NCBI GenBank assembly: GCA_023411815.1
Contig: JAEYOJ010000116.1
Span: 1-64,000, forward strand
Reading direction: 5' to 3'
DNA: 64,000 nucleotides
Source: Pseudomonadota bacterium
Lineage (GTDB): Bacteria > Desulfobacterota > Desulfovibrionia > Desulfovibrionales > Desulfovibrionaceae
Positions 16,208 through 24,484 of this stretch are shown here, piece by piece. Each line of letters starts with the position of its first letter. Within the stretch, counting starts at the first letter, position 1. The position numbers and the translations under genes are program-made. The notes below the pieces were generated by a model. The model saw nothing but the letters and a program-made list of their open reading frames with translations. It did no database searches and was not told where the DNA came from.

Positions 16208-17686
16208 TTAGATGAAGCCGATGAGCGGCCAGTAAACCAGCAGGCTAAGGGTAACCACGAGCAGAAGGAACAGACACCAAGGCACGGCAACCTTGATGAA
16301 GTCCACCTGGTTGAAGTAGCCGGTGCTGTAGGCGATGATAGTCGGCGGACAGCCGATGACGAGCATGATGAACGAGGTCGTGATGGGCGAGAGCATGGCC
16401 ACGGACTGCGGGGTCATGCCCATCATTTCGGCCATGGGCAGAGTGATGGGCAGGGTCAGGGCCACGGCAGCCGAGTTGCTCATGAGGCTGGACAGGAACG
16501 AGCCGAAGATGCCCATACCGTAGTACACGAAGAAGGGATGGCGTCCGTCCAGCAGCGGCAGCAGCGACTCGGCCAGGAACTGGCCGGCCCCGGAACTGAG
16601 CATGGCCCCGCCCAGGGACACTCCCGCGCCGAACACGATCCAGGACTCCCAGGGGAATTTGTCGCAGATGGTCTTGAAGGACACGAAGCCGGGCCCGCAA
16701 AAGCCGGCCAGGGCCAGGGCAGCCACCACGCTGAGATGCCAGCCTGTCAGGTCGGTCACGGTCCATAGAGTGAAGGCCACTACGAAGATAAGGGTCACGG
16801 ACAACTCGGCCGTGGACATTTTGCCAGGGTACTCGGCCCTGACGCCGGGCAGCTCCTTTTCCTTGGGCCGGAAGATAACCCACAGGACGGCCCAGGTGGC
16901 CACGGCGGTGAGTACGCAGATGGGAAACTGGATCACGATGTACTGGAGGAAGTTCACCGATACCGCGCCCTTGGTGAAGGACTCCAGAATTTCCACGGCC
17001 AAGGGGTTACGACCGCCGCCAAGGAGCGTGCCGAAGCCGCCGGCCGAGGAAGCAAGCGGTATGAGAATGATGAAAAATTTTGCCAAGTTGCTGTTCTTTT
17101 GCGGCGTCAAGCCCATGGACATGAGCACTGGCACGAAGGCGAAGATCATGATGACCGTAATGGTGGCGTCATGAAAGATCGTGGCCATGATCGTGCAGCC
17201 CATGGCCAGGACGAAGCTCAGCTTCTTGACTCCGGTGCCGGCCGCCTTGAGCACATAGTACATGATGCGCTTGGCCAGGCCGACTTCGTTGAGCACCACC
17301 CCGAACATGATGATCATGAGCACGAACATGACAGCCGGGGAAGCGAAAGGCGCCCAGGCCTCCTTGGCGGGCGCGATATTGAACATGATCATGCCGGCCG
17401 CGGCCAGCAGCGCCGTGACGCCGATGGGAATTGCCTCCAGAACCCACAAGAGAACGATGGTGGCCAGCAGGGCCAGCAATCTGTGACCCGTCACGGGCAA
17501 GTTTTCCGGTGTGGGCAGCATGGCGACGCCGATGCCGATGGCCAGGGCAATGAGGGTTTTTATGAGGATGGCTTTGTAGGATGGGGGTGGAGTAGGCAGG
17601 TCGTGTTCGTCCAGGGTCAATGTGTCCGGAGGACCGTGATCTCCTGCTGGATTGCTCGACCCGTGGGTCTTGTCCATGGCGCTCAT
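16208..17686 (-). CDS. SLC13/DASS-family anion permease, copy 1
   Basis: The 492-residue protein has about 12 hydrophobic segments after a polar, Pro-rich N-terminus. It has the family's repeated serine/asparagine hairpin motifs SNSAAVALTLPITLPMAE near residue 415, and a first-half counterpart around GGGRNPLAVEI. Members move sulfate or di- and tricarboxylates with Na+ or H+. In a sulfate reducer either sulfate or a C4-dicarboxylate is plausible. GAGGAGG stands seven bases before the ATG. It follows a two-CBS-domain gene by 78 bases, and this two-gene unit is duplicated at 18790-20886. The two permeases have the same length and are nearly identical over most of the membrane domain. Confidence 0.9.
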   Translation of the reverse strand: MSAMDKTHGSSNPAGDHGPPDTLTLDEHDLPTPPPSYKAILIKTLIALAIGIGVAMLPTPENLPVTGHRLLALLATIVLLWVLEAIPIGVTALLAAAGMIMFNIAPAKEAWAPFASPAVMFVLMIIMFGVVLNEVGLAKRIMYYVLKAAGTGVKKLSFVLAMGCTIMATIFHDATITVIMIFAFVPVLMSMGLTPQKNSNLAKFFIILIPLASSAGGFGTLLGGGRNPLAVEILESFTKGAVSVNFLQYIVIQFPICVLTAVATWAVLWVIFRPKEKELPGVRAEYPGKMSTAELSVTLIFVVAFTLWTVTDLTGWHLSVVAALALAGFCGPGFVSFKTICDKFPWESWIVFGAGVSLGGAMLSSGAGQFLAESLLPLLDGRHPFFVYYGMGIFGSFLSSLMSNSAAVALTLPITLPMAEMMGMTPQSVAMLSPITTSFIMLVIGCPPTIIAYSTGYFNQVDFIKVAVPWCLFLLLVVTLSLLVYWPLIGFI

Positions 17687-17764
17687 GCGTTTATCCTCCT
17701 CATTGCGTTTCAGTCAGTGCCGCGGGAAAAATCAGCCAGGCATGAAACGTCTATGGAACATCGC

Positions 17765-18319
17765 TCATAGCCTGCAGCTGGACTTTATCTTGTCGCCGAT
17801 GAACCGGTACACGTCGGAAAACCGCAGGATGCCCACCAGCCGGCCACCCTCGGTGACGAATAGCGAATCATGTCCTCCGAAGACGAAGTTGTGCAGCGCG
17901 TTGTTCAGTGAGTCCTCGGCCTGGATAACCTGGGTCGGCTTGGGGCGCTTGAGGAAGTCCTTGATCTGGACGTTCTTGGCCTTGCCGCACAGGTCCTCGA
18001 GCGGTTTGGACCACAAAGTGGCTGTTTGGCGCATGGTCTTGATGACGTAATCCATGGCCGCAGCCTTGGTGCTGGGCATGACGTTCACCACGCGGTCGAA
18101 GTCGGGTTCAAGCCCCTTGATGAGATCCAGCGGGGACAGCTTGCCTACAACTTTGTTGCCAGCGTCGCGCACGATGACGATCCGTTGTTTGGCTTTGCCC
18201 GCCTGGAAATTCTCCTGGGCCTTTTCCAGGGCCAGGAAAGCCTCGTTGAAGGTGGCCGTATCGAGAACCGTGGGGAAATCCCCTATCGGTACCATGAATT
18301 CCTTGACTTTTTGCTGCAT
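17765..18319 (-). CDS. Two-CBS-domain protein, partner of permease copy 1
   Basis: The 184-residue protein consists of a CBS pair. The first repeat spans about 8-75 (VLDTATFNEAFLALEKAQ...KVVGKLSPLDLIKGLEPD) and the second about 120-178 (IQAEDSLNNALHNF...GRLVGILRFSDVYRFI). CBS pairs bind adenosine nucleotides and act as energy-state switches. Its position directly before the permease gene suggests that it gates that transporter. GAGAGG precedes the ATG. It is a paralogue of the protein at 20332-20886 with identical length. Confidence 0.88.
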   Translation of the reverse strand: MQQKVKEFMVPIGDFPTVLDTATFNEAFLALEKAQENFQAGKAKQRIVIVRDAGNKVVGKLSPLDLIKGLEPDFDRVVNVMPSTKAAAMDYVIKTMRQTATLWSKPLEDLCGKAKNVQIKDFLKRPKPTQVIQAEDSLNNALHNFVFGGHDSLFVTEGGRLVGILRFSDVYRFIGDKIKSSCRL

Positions 18320-18789
18320 TTTTTTCCTCTCATTTTATGTATTTACAGGGGAGGGCCGGCCTGAGCGATCTCCCGAACCTGCCGAAATAGGGGCCCAAAG
18401 CATCCTCCTTATCTGTAGAATCGACCGTGCGAACTCGTCCGGTGCGCGTATTCCCCGAGCAGCTTTGCAATCCCGCGGCACGCATCCGCTTCTCCTTGAG
18501 AACTCGAACAAAAATAGTGAAAAAATACACGAGAAGCTAGTGATATCGGTTATCAAAGGGGAAATGATCTTCTTCGTTCGCCTTCGAAGGCGGAGATCGG
18601 CATGAAAACCTCGAAGTGTCTGGACATTGCTGCGGCATGCTGGCCGGAAATCAACCAGGCATGTCGTCTCGCGGGACTTGCGAGCATGGATGTCTTGAGT
18701 CGACAAGCGGACCGGTGAGAAAAGCCCTGCCCCGTTCCACTCGTCACGGAGCGAACCGGGGCAGGGCGTGGTTGATCGCGGAGTAAAGG
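18320..18789. other. Intergenic stretch between the two CBS/permease units
   Basis: The 470 bases contain the terminator of the right-hand unit (18716-18767) and, nearer 18320-18420, the presumed promoter and leader of the left-hand unit. An AT-rich segment lies at 18505-18570, and a small palindrome (CGCCTTCGAAGGCG) near 18580. No RNA gene or credible protein gene was recognised. Confidence 0.5.
18716..18767 (-). terminator. Terminator after the second SLC13 permease
   Basis: The arms GCCCTGCCCCG and CGGGGCAGGGC pair perfectly, and CTTTTCTCACC follows on the minus strand. It lies just below the stop at 18790. Confidence 0.75.
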
Positions 18790-20268
18790 CTACACGAAGC
18801 CGATGAGCGGCCAGTACACCATGATGCTCAGAACGACTATGAGCAGGAGGAGCAGGCACCAGGGCACGGCGACCTTAACAAAGTCGATCTGGCTGAAGTA
18901 GCCGGTGCTGTAGGCGATGATGGTCGGCGGGCAGCCGATGACCAGCATGATGAACGAGGTCGTGATGGGCGCGAGCAAAGCCACGGACTGCGGGGTCATG
19001 CCCATCATCTCGGCCATGGGCAGGGTTACGGGCAACGCCAGGGCCACCGCCGCGGAGTTGCTCATCATGCTGGACAGGATCGAGCCGAATAGACCCATGC
19101 CGTAATAAACGAAGAAGGGATGGCGTCCATCCAGCAAGGGCAGCAGCGTCTTAGCCAGGTATTCACCCGCGCCGGTGCTCAGCATGGCCCCGCCCAGGGA
19201 CACTCCCGCGCCGAACACGATCCAGGACTCCCAGGGAAACTTGTCGCAGATGGTCTTGAAGGACACGAAGTTTGGACCACAGAAGCCTGCCAGGGCAAGA
19301 GCGGCAACCACAGTCAGGTGCCAGCCGGTCAGGTCGGTCACTGTCCACAGGGCAAAGGCCACGATGAAGATGAGCGTCACGGAGAGTTCGGCCGCGGACA
19401 TCTTGCCCGGATATTCGGCCCTGACACCCGGCAGTTCCTTCTCTTTGGGCCGGAAGATCATCCACATGATTGCCCACGTGCCCACTGCGGTGAGCATGCA
19501 TATGGGCAGCTGGATGATGATGTACTGAAGGAAACCCACCGAGACCGCGCCCTTGGTGAACGTCTGCAATATCTCCACGGCCAGGGGGTTACGACCGCCG
19601 CCGAGCAGCGTGCCGAAGCCGCCGGCAGACGAGGCGAGCGGTATGAGGATGATGAAGAACTTGGACAAGTTGTTGCTTTTTTGGGGAGTGATGCCCATGG
19701 ACATGAGCACCGGCAGGAAGGCGAAGATCATGATGACCGTGATGGTGGCGTCATGAAAGATCGTGGCCATGATCGTGCAGCCTACGGCCAGGATGAAGCT
19801 CAGCCGCTTTACCCCGGTCCCGGCTGCCTTGAGGATGTAGTACATGATGCGTTTGGCCAGGCCGACCTCGTTGAGCACCACGCCGAACATGATGATCATG
19901 AGCACGAACATGACAGCCGGGGAGGCGAAAGGCGCCCAGGCTTCCTTGGCGGGCGTTATGTTGAACATGATCATGCCGGCCGCGGCCAGCAGCGCTGTGA
20001 CGCCGATGGGAATGGCTTCCAGGACCCAAAGGAGCACGATGGTGGCCAGCATGGCCAGCAGCCTGTGGCCGGCCACGGGCAAGGCCGCCGGCGTGGGCAG
20101 CATGGCGATGCCAACGCCGACGGCGATGGCTATCAAGGACTTGATGAGTATGGCCTTGCCTGACGGTGGTGGGGTCGGGACATCGTGATCATCCATGACC
20201 AGGGTGTTCGGCGGCCCGGACTGCGGGGCTGCGTTGCTGGGGCCGTGAGTGTCGTGCGTGACGCTCAT
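18790..20268 (-). CDS. SLC13/DASS-family anion permease, copy 2
   Basis: The 492-residue protein is almost collinear with the permease at 16208-17686: same polar N-terminus with TPPPSGKAILIKSLIA, same GGGRNPLAVEI and SNSAAVALALPVTLPMAE motifs, same C-terminus. The start at 20268 is fixed by AAGGAG about nine bases upstream and by alignment with copy 1; the frame runs 21 codons further up. It follows its own CBS-domain gene by 63 bases. The substrate is probably sulfate or a dicarboxylate, as for copy 1; sequence differences are scattered, so altered affinity rather than new chemistry is likely (inference). Confidence 0.9.
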   Translation of the reverse strand: MSVTHDTHGPSNAAPQSGPPNTLVMDDHDVPTPPPSGKAILIKSLIAIAVGVGIAMLPTPAALPVAGHRLLAMLATIVLLWVLEAIPIGVTALLAAAGMIMFNITPAKEAWAPFASPAVMFVLMIIMFGVVLNEVGLAKRIMYYILKAAGTGVKRLSFILAVGCTIMATIFHDATITVIMIFAFLPVLMSMGITPQKSNNLSKFFIILIPLASSAGGFGTLLGGGRNPLAVEILQTFTKGAVSVGFLQYIIIQLPICMLTAVGTWAIMWMIFRPKEKELPGVRAEYPGKMSAAELSVTLIFIVAFALWTVTDLTGWHLTVVAALALAGFCGPNFVSFKTICDKFPWESWIVFGAGVSLGGAMLSTGAGEYLAKTLLPLLDGRHPFFVYYGMGLFGSILSSMMSNSAAVALALPVTLPMAEMMGMTPQSVALLAPITTSFIMLVIGCPPTIIAYSTGYFSQIDFVKVAVPWCLLLLLIVVLSIMVYWPLIGFV

Positions 20269-20331
20269 TACTGTTATCTCCTTCGCTTTAAGCGATAAAT
20301 CGTCTTGGTTTGCCGCACTGATAGGAAACAC

Positions 20332-20886
20332 CTAGCCTTTGCATACGCCCTTGATCTTGTCGCCTATGAAACGATACACATCGGAGAAGCGCAGGATTCC
20401 CACCAGCGTTGTACCGTCATTGACGAACAGCGAATCGTGACCGCCAATCACGAAGTGGTGCAGAGCGTCATTGAGGGTGTCATTGGCCTGGACCACCTGT
20501 GTCACCTGGGGGTGACGCAGGAACTCCCTGACCATGACGCTTTTGGCCTTGCCGCAGAGATCCTCCAAGGGCTTGGACCACAAGGTGGCTGATTGGCGCA
20601 TTGCCTTGATGACGTAATCCACAGCTGCGGCCTTGGTGCTGGGCATGACCTTCACCACGCTGTCAAAGTCGGGTTCCAAACCTCGGATGAGGTCCAACGG
20701 GGACAGTTTACCCACGATCCTGCTGCTTGAGTCGCGAACCAGGACGATCCGCTGTTTTCGGATCCCAGCTTGATAATCGGCCTGCGCCTTCTCCAGGGCC
20801 AGATAGGCGTCAATGAAGGTTGCCGTGTCGAGGATGATAGGGAACTCGTCGATTGCGACCATATAGTCCTTGATCCTTTCCTGCAC
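20332..20886 (-). CDS. Two-CBS-domain protein, partner of permease copy 2
   Basis: The 184-residue CBS-pair protein starts at GTG with AGGAGG seven bases upstream. It shares nearly all its central region with the protein at 17765-18319 (KLSPLDLIRGLEPDFD, MPSTKAAAVDYVIKAMRQ, SKPLEDLCGKAKSV, GILRFSDVYRFIGDKIKG). It probably senses adenine nucleotides and regulates the following permease. The gene leads its operon, and the 600-base region upstream would hold its promoter. Confidence 0.88.
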   Translation of the reverse strand: MQERIKDYMVAIDEFPIILDTATFIDAYLALEKAQADYQAGIRKQRIVLVRDSSSRIVGKLSPLDLIRGLEPDFDSVVKVMPSTKAAAVDYVIKAMRQSATLWSKPLEDLCGKAKSVMVREFLRHPQVTQVVQANDTLNDALHHFVIGGHDSLFVNDGTTLVGILRFSDVYRFIGDKIKGVCKG

Positions 20887-21162
20887 CGTGCTTCCTCCTG
20901 GGATAACGTCCCCAACATGTAAGTGACCTTATCGTGGAACTTTCATTCTCGGTCCGTCCTGGAAAACTTGAAACCGCGTGATACAATGCGCGACCGCCAT
21001 GCCTTGAATCAATCTTGCGGCTTTCCCCTGCGCGATGACTTGGGAAAGGCGCTGTCGGAATACTAGGCACACTTGAGCCTCCGCACGTGCTATGGCGGAA
21101 GGAAATCCCATCCGGCATGGTGTTGCGAGGTCCTGGAAAATAGAGCAAACCCCGTTCCACGC

Positions 21163-21196
21163 GATTTTGCGCGAAATCTCGAGCGGTTTTGCGCGA
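21163..21196. promoter_or_regulatory. Repeated TTTTGCGCGA motif, possible operator
   Basis: GATTTTGCGCGAAATC (21163-21178) is a near-perfect palindrome. Its core TTTTGCGCGA repeats at 21187-21196, 22 bases away (about two helical turns). No known regulator site was recognised. Confidence 0.3.
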
Positions 21197-21390
21197 TAGC
21201 CGGCGGAGGGCCGAATTGCCGTATGTATTGGGAAATTGCTCAAGATATCCAAGATTCCCGTGGAATTGGTCCGTCCGGTGCCAACCCAAGGTTGAGACTT
21301 ACGGCAAGCTGATGGCGAGATGCCGGGACAGACAGGGAACATCGGGCGCAGGTCGCGCCGACGGTAACAGATATCTTCGAGATGCGGAGT

Positions 21391-21420
21391 GGGAAGGGGT
21401 GCGAAGGAGCGCCCCTTCCC
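21391..21420 (+). terminator. Plus-strand terminator-like hairpin without an upstream gene
   Basis: The perfect 9-bp stem GGGAAGGGG/CCCCTTCCC is followed by GTTTATTACG on the plus strand, and by no T-run on the minus strand. Confidence 0.5.
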
Positions 21421-21431
21421 GTTTATTACGT

Positions 21432-21470
21432 TGGTAGGATATGGCGCCTTTAACATGCCATACCCTACCA
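21432..21470. terminator. Hairpin downstream of the HPP gene
   Basis: The arms TGGTAGGATATGGC and GCCATACCCTACCA pair over 14 positions with one G-T/A-C variant. It lies 25 bases past the HPP-gene stop (minus strand). With the previous hairpin it may form a bidirectional termination region. Confidence 0.5.
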
Positions 21471-21494
21471 CATGAACTTAGTGTATAATAGATA

Positions 21495-22118
21495 TTAGCG
21501 CCAGAAAACCGGGTAGCAGCGCCTGGGCGACAGGTTATTCACCAGCAGGGCCACGGCGAGCATGATGAGCGCTCCCAGGCCCACGGGCGCGAGGGCGTAC
21601 AGGAAGCCGAGAGCGCGCACAGGCTCGCCGCCGATGACCGCGATGAGCGCCGTGGCTCCTCCTGGCGGGTGAAGGGTGCGCGTGACGTGCATGGCCGCAA
21701 TTGCTGTGGCCACGGCCAGGGGCGCGGCGATCCATACGGCTTCCGGCAGCAGTTTGGCCATGGCCACGCCGATGAGCGCGGAGAGCACATGCCCTCCCAG
21801 GAGATTGCGCGGCTGGGCCAGAGGGCTTTCCACGGCCCCGTAGATGAGCACGGCCGAAGCGCCGAATGAGCCCACGAGCATGATCGGGCCGGTGCCGTCC
21901 ATCATCGTGTGGCTGAGGAAGGATACGGCCAGGATGCCGAGAAAGGCCCCGAGCCAGGACCAGCAGATTTCGCGCAGGCACGGGCAGGGCGGTGCGGCGC
22001 TCTTGCCGCGCATTTTGGCCAGATAGCGCAGGATTGACTCACGGCAGGCGCTGCTAGCGCATTTTCCGGACGGGAGGGTGCGGCTGCCGTGAGCCGGAGC
22101 GGGAATATCTTTATTCAT
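21495..22118 (-). CDS. HPP-family membrane protein
   Basis: The 207-residue protein has a cysteine-containing hydrophilic N-terminus of about 50 residues, then four or five membrane helices. The family signature TRTLHPPGGATALIAVIGG lies near residue 150, and an earlier PLAQPRNLLGGHV segment is also characteristic. HPP proteins are integral membrane proteins; some plant and cyanobacterial members transport nitrite. The role here is unknown. GAGGA lies about 10 bases before the ATG. It appears to be a single-gene unit. Confidence 0.88.
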   Translation of the reverse strand: MNKDIPAPAHGSRTLPSGKCASSACRESILRYLAKMRGKSAAPPCPCLREICWSWLGAFLGILAVSFLSHTMMDGTGPIMLVGSFGASAVLIYGAVESPLAQPRNLLGGHVLSALIGVAMAKLLPEAVWIAAPLAVATAIAAMHVTRTLHPPGGATALIAVIGGEPVRALGFLYALAPVGLGALIMLAVALLVNNLSPRRCYPVFWR

Positions 22119-22317
22119 GGGCCTGTCCTCTTTGATCGACGTCTGATCGGCAATCGAGACTATACCGGATCATTCCGCCAGACCGTGACATGGATCACAG
22201 GCGCGCTCTTCCGCGCTGGATCTGCCCGATAGACACCCTACTCGATCGACGGAGAGGAAGCCTTGCCCGTCCGTTGCAACGCCGACGCGGCGCGCAAACC
22301 GGATGGCTGGAAAGACC

Positions 22318-23121
22318 TTACATGTTCAGCTTGGCCAGCAGCATGGCTCCGGCCAGGGCCGGGGCCATCCAGGACAGCAGCCGCAGGGGTCGCTCGTAGC
22401 CGGCCAGCAAACACCGCATGTCCCAATGCGCGACGCCCTCGGCCGTGGCGAAGGTGGCTCCCCCGGCATTGGCCTTGCGTCGCAGGAAGCGCGCCGGGGT
22501 GCTCAGCTCGCGCTGGGCCAGGCTCATGAGCGTGGCCGCCGCGGCCAGCAACAGCGCGCCGGGCGTCAGGGTCTCGGTCTGGGCCCAATAGCTCACCAGC
22601 ACGGGATAGCCGCCCCAGCTCAGGGCGAAGCCCAGGTTCGTGTGCAGCAGTCCGCCGAACCACTCCAGGCTGTAGGCAGCCACGAGGAGCGCTCCGAGCA
22701 GGGCCAGCGGGACTATCCAGGCCGAAACGAACAGCAGGCTGAGCAGGGCGCAGGCCAGTGACGCCGCCAGGGCGGCCAGGGCCATGAGCTTGAGCGCCCG
22801 GTCGCTGAAGGCGGTGCGCAATGGGCGGCCGTTCAGCTCGTCCAGGGCGTGCGATGCCACGCCGGTGCCGGCCAGGAAGGCCGTGAGCATGAGCGCGAGC
22901 ATGCGCCAGTCCAGGGCCGGAGCCAGGGCCGCGCCCATGGCCACGAAGGACAGGTTCCAAAGAGTGTAGGGCGGGTGCAGGATGGTCCAGAAATCCGCCC
23001 AGAGTCCGCCTCTGCGGGCATAGTAGGCCGGGGTGAGCTCCGTTGCGCCGCTCTTGCCGGAAGTGGCTGCGGCATGGCCTGCCGCGTCCGCCATGCCCAT
23101 TTGGCTGGGTGCGTCGCTCAT
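22318..23121 (-). CDS. UbiA-like membrane protein with atypical Asp motifs
   Basis: The 267-residue protein has eight or nine hydrophobic segments in the UbiA arrangement (WTILHPPYTLWNLSFVAMGA near residue 45). Prenyltransferases of this superfamily attach a polyprenyl chain to an aromatic or other acceptor. The usual NDxxDxxxD site is replaced by SHALDELNGRP, and the second Asp-rich loop is not evident, so catalysis is uncertain. The start ATG overlaps the upstream methyltransferase stop by four bases (ATGA), a tight operon that suggests a shared lipid or quinone substrate. Confidence 0.72.
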   Translation of the reverse strand: MSDAPSQMGMADAAGHAAATSGKSGATELTPAYYARRGGLWADFWTILHPPYTLWNLSFVAMGAALAPALDWRMLALMLTAFLAGTGVASHALDELNGRPLRTAFSDRALKLMALAALAASLACALLSLLFVSAWIVPLALLGALLVAAYSLEWFGGLLHTNLGFALSWGGYPVLVSYWAQTETLTPGALLLAAAATLMSLAQRELSTPARFLRRKANAGGATFATAEGVAHWDMRCLLAGYERPLRLLSWMAPALAGAMLLAKLNM

Positions 23122-23801
23122 ACGCGAGTCCCCCAGAGCAGAAGTCCGCCGCCCAGGGAAGGGCTGGCCGTGCGCAGATGGCCGAGGCCCGCCTGGTTCA
23201 GGAGCCGCGTGAGCGCCGGTCCGGGCCAAGCCTTGTGAAAGTCGTCGATGCTGCGGCCCAGGAAGCCCCCCACACGCTGCCAGCCGGGCGAGATGAGCGC
23301 GCCGGCCGCAGGCAGACCCAGGCGGGTATAGAATTGCCAGAGCCCGCCCCACACGCCGCGCGGGCGTCCGAAGTCGAGCAGGGCCACTCGGCCGCCGGGG
23401 CGCACCACGCGCGCCAGTTCGCTCAGGCCGGCCAAGGGGTCTTCCAGGTAGCGCAGCAGGTAGCCGGCCGTCAGTCCGTCGAAGGCCTTGTCCGGGAAGG
23501 GCAGGGCTTCGGCCCTGGCGGCCACGGCCGGGGTTCCCCTGGCCTTGGCCCTTGTGAGCATGGCCAGGCTCTGGTCCAGGGCCACCACACGCAGGCCCTT
23601 TTCTTCCAGCAGACGGCTGATCTGCCCGGTGCCGGCCGCCACGTCCAGCACCAGCGATCCGGGCGGCAGACCAAGGCCGGACACCAGTTCGCGCCGCCAG
23701 CGCGGGTCCTGCCAGAAACTGAGCGCGCGCGACCAGCGTTCGTAGTCGACGGCGATAGGGGCGAAGATTTCCTGGGCCAGCCTGTTGCGCGCCGTGGGCA
23801 T
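23118..23801 (-). CDS. SAM-dependent methyltransferase, UbiE/MenG-like
   Basis: The 227-residue class I methyltransferase has the SAM-binding motif I VLDVAAGTGQIS near residue 52, an acidic residue ending strand 2 (VVALDQSL), and the post-motif LARVVRPGGRVALLDFGRP typical of UbiE-like enzymes. It is likely to methylate a quinone precursor or other small molecule; the overlap with a UbiA-like gene supports a prenylated substrate (inference). The family is broad, so the exact substrate is open. Confidence 0.82.
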   Translation of the reverse strand: MPTARNRLAQEIFAPIAVDYERWSRALSFWQDPRWRRELVSGLGLPPGSLVLDVAAGTGQISRLLEEKGLRVVALDQSLAMLTRAKARGTPAVAARAEALPFPDKAFDGLTAGYLLRYLEDPLAGLSELARVVRPGGRVALLDFGRPRGVWGGLWQFYTRLGLPAAGALISPGWQRVGGFLGRSIDDFHKAWPGPALTRLLNQAGLGHLRTASPSLGGGLLLWGTRV

Positions 23802-24006
23802 GCCTTCCTCCTCCTGCTCGGAGCCTCGGCCGGGGGACCGATCAGATGAGCATACACAAGATGCCTGGCTTTGGGCAGCGTTGGCGGAAACGGAAGCAAG
23901 GGGAATTCCGTTCTGGGCGAGAGAACTAAATTCGTTTATATCGAGACTGCACAGAATAATGTTCTGAGTATTGGAGATTTATTGTATCAACGGTCGCCGA
24001 TATAGC

Positions 24007-24035
24007 TTGACGAGCCGTCTGGACGGCCTTAGTAG
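24007..24035 (+). promoter_or_regulatory. Candidate sigma-70 promoter of the small membrane protein gene
   Basis: A -35 box TTGACG and -10 box TAGTAG are separated by 17 bases, about 40 bases before the ATG at 24073. The spacer contains a short inverted repeat (GCCGTC/GACGGC) that could be an operator. Confidence 0.45.
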
Positions 24036-24072
24036 GCATATTCATGGACTCACTATTTCCGGAGTTGCCGTC

Positions 24073-24333
24073 ATGAAGACCATGAAAGCCCTGCGCAAGA
24101 CCTCAACCCAGAATCCCTTTGCCCGTCGGCGCAATCTGAACCACGCGGCGCACATGCTGATGACCGCCCTGACCCTTGGTTTGTGGCTGCCGGTCTGGCT
24201 CGTGCTGTGCCTGCGCAACGAAGGCTGGAAGAGCAGCCACAACTGGCTGCTGGCCGGCAAAGCGCCCGTGGGCCTCGCGCGCATGGACCGCCTGGATATG
24301 TCTCCCGAGCTGCGCCGTCGCCTGGCCGGCTGA
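24073..24333 (+). CDS. Small basic membrane protein
   Basis: The 86-residue protein has a basic N-terminus (MKTMKALRKTSTQNPFARRR), one hydrophobic stretch at about 27-47 (HMLMTALTLGLWLPVWLVLC), and a polar tail. GGAG lies eight bases upstream. A promoter-like site and a clear terminator on either side make it an independent transcription unit. No family was recognised; the 'TLGLWLPVW' helix recalls small integral membrane proteins of unknown role. Confidence 0.7.
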   Translation: MKTMKALRKTSTQNPFARRRNLNHAAHMLMTALTLGLWLPVWLVLCLRNEGWKSSHNWLLAGKAPVGLARMDRLDMSPELRRRLAG

Positions 24334-24362
24334 TCTTTCCTCCCTTTCGCCTCTTTTTCCCT

Positions 24363-24388
24363 GAGCGCCCCGGTCATCCGGGGCGCTC
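24363..24388 (+). terminator. Terminator after the small membrane protein gene
   Basis: A perfect 11-bp stem (GAGCGCCCCGG/CCGGGGCGCTC) with a four-base loop is followed by GTATTTCTCCTC. Confidence 0.75.
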
Positions 24389-24484
24389 GTATTTCTCCTC
24401 CTGGCCCATCCGCGCTCGCTTGCTTTCGCACTCCCTTTGGGTCATAAAATGGCCATTCATTTCACGTCCTCAGCGGAGGTTCGC

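Larger units (their letters stand above)
20887..21494. other. 608-base gene-poor region, possible small RNA locus
   Basis: No convincing protein gene is present: the longest frames have unnatural composition. It contains a repeated TTTTGCGCGA motif (21165 and 21187) partly inside a near-palindrome, a plus-strand terminator-like hairpin at 21391-21420, and a second hairpin at 21432-21470. The nearest plus-strand gene upstream ends at 15500, so a plus-strand terminator here hints at an unannotated RNA. Confidence 0.45.

Noticed and set aside
20929..21471. 180-codon minus-strand frame in the gene-poor region
   Set aside because: Its residue composition is unlike neighbouring proteins, it has no good ribosome site and it crosses two strong hairpins.
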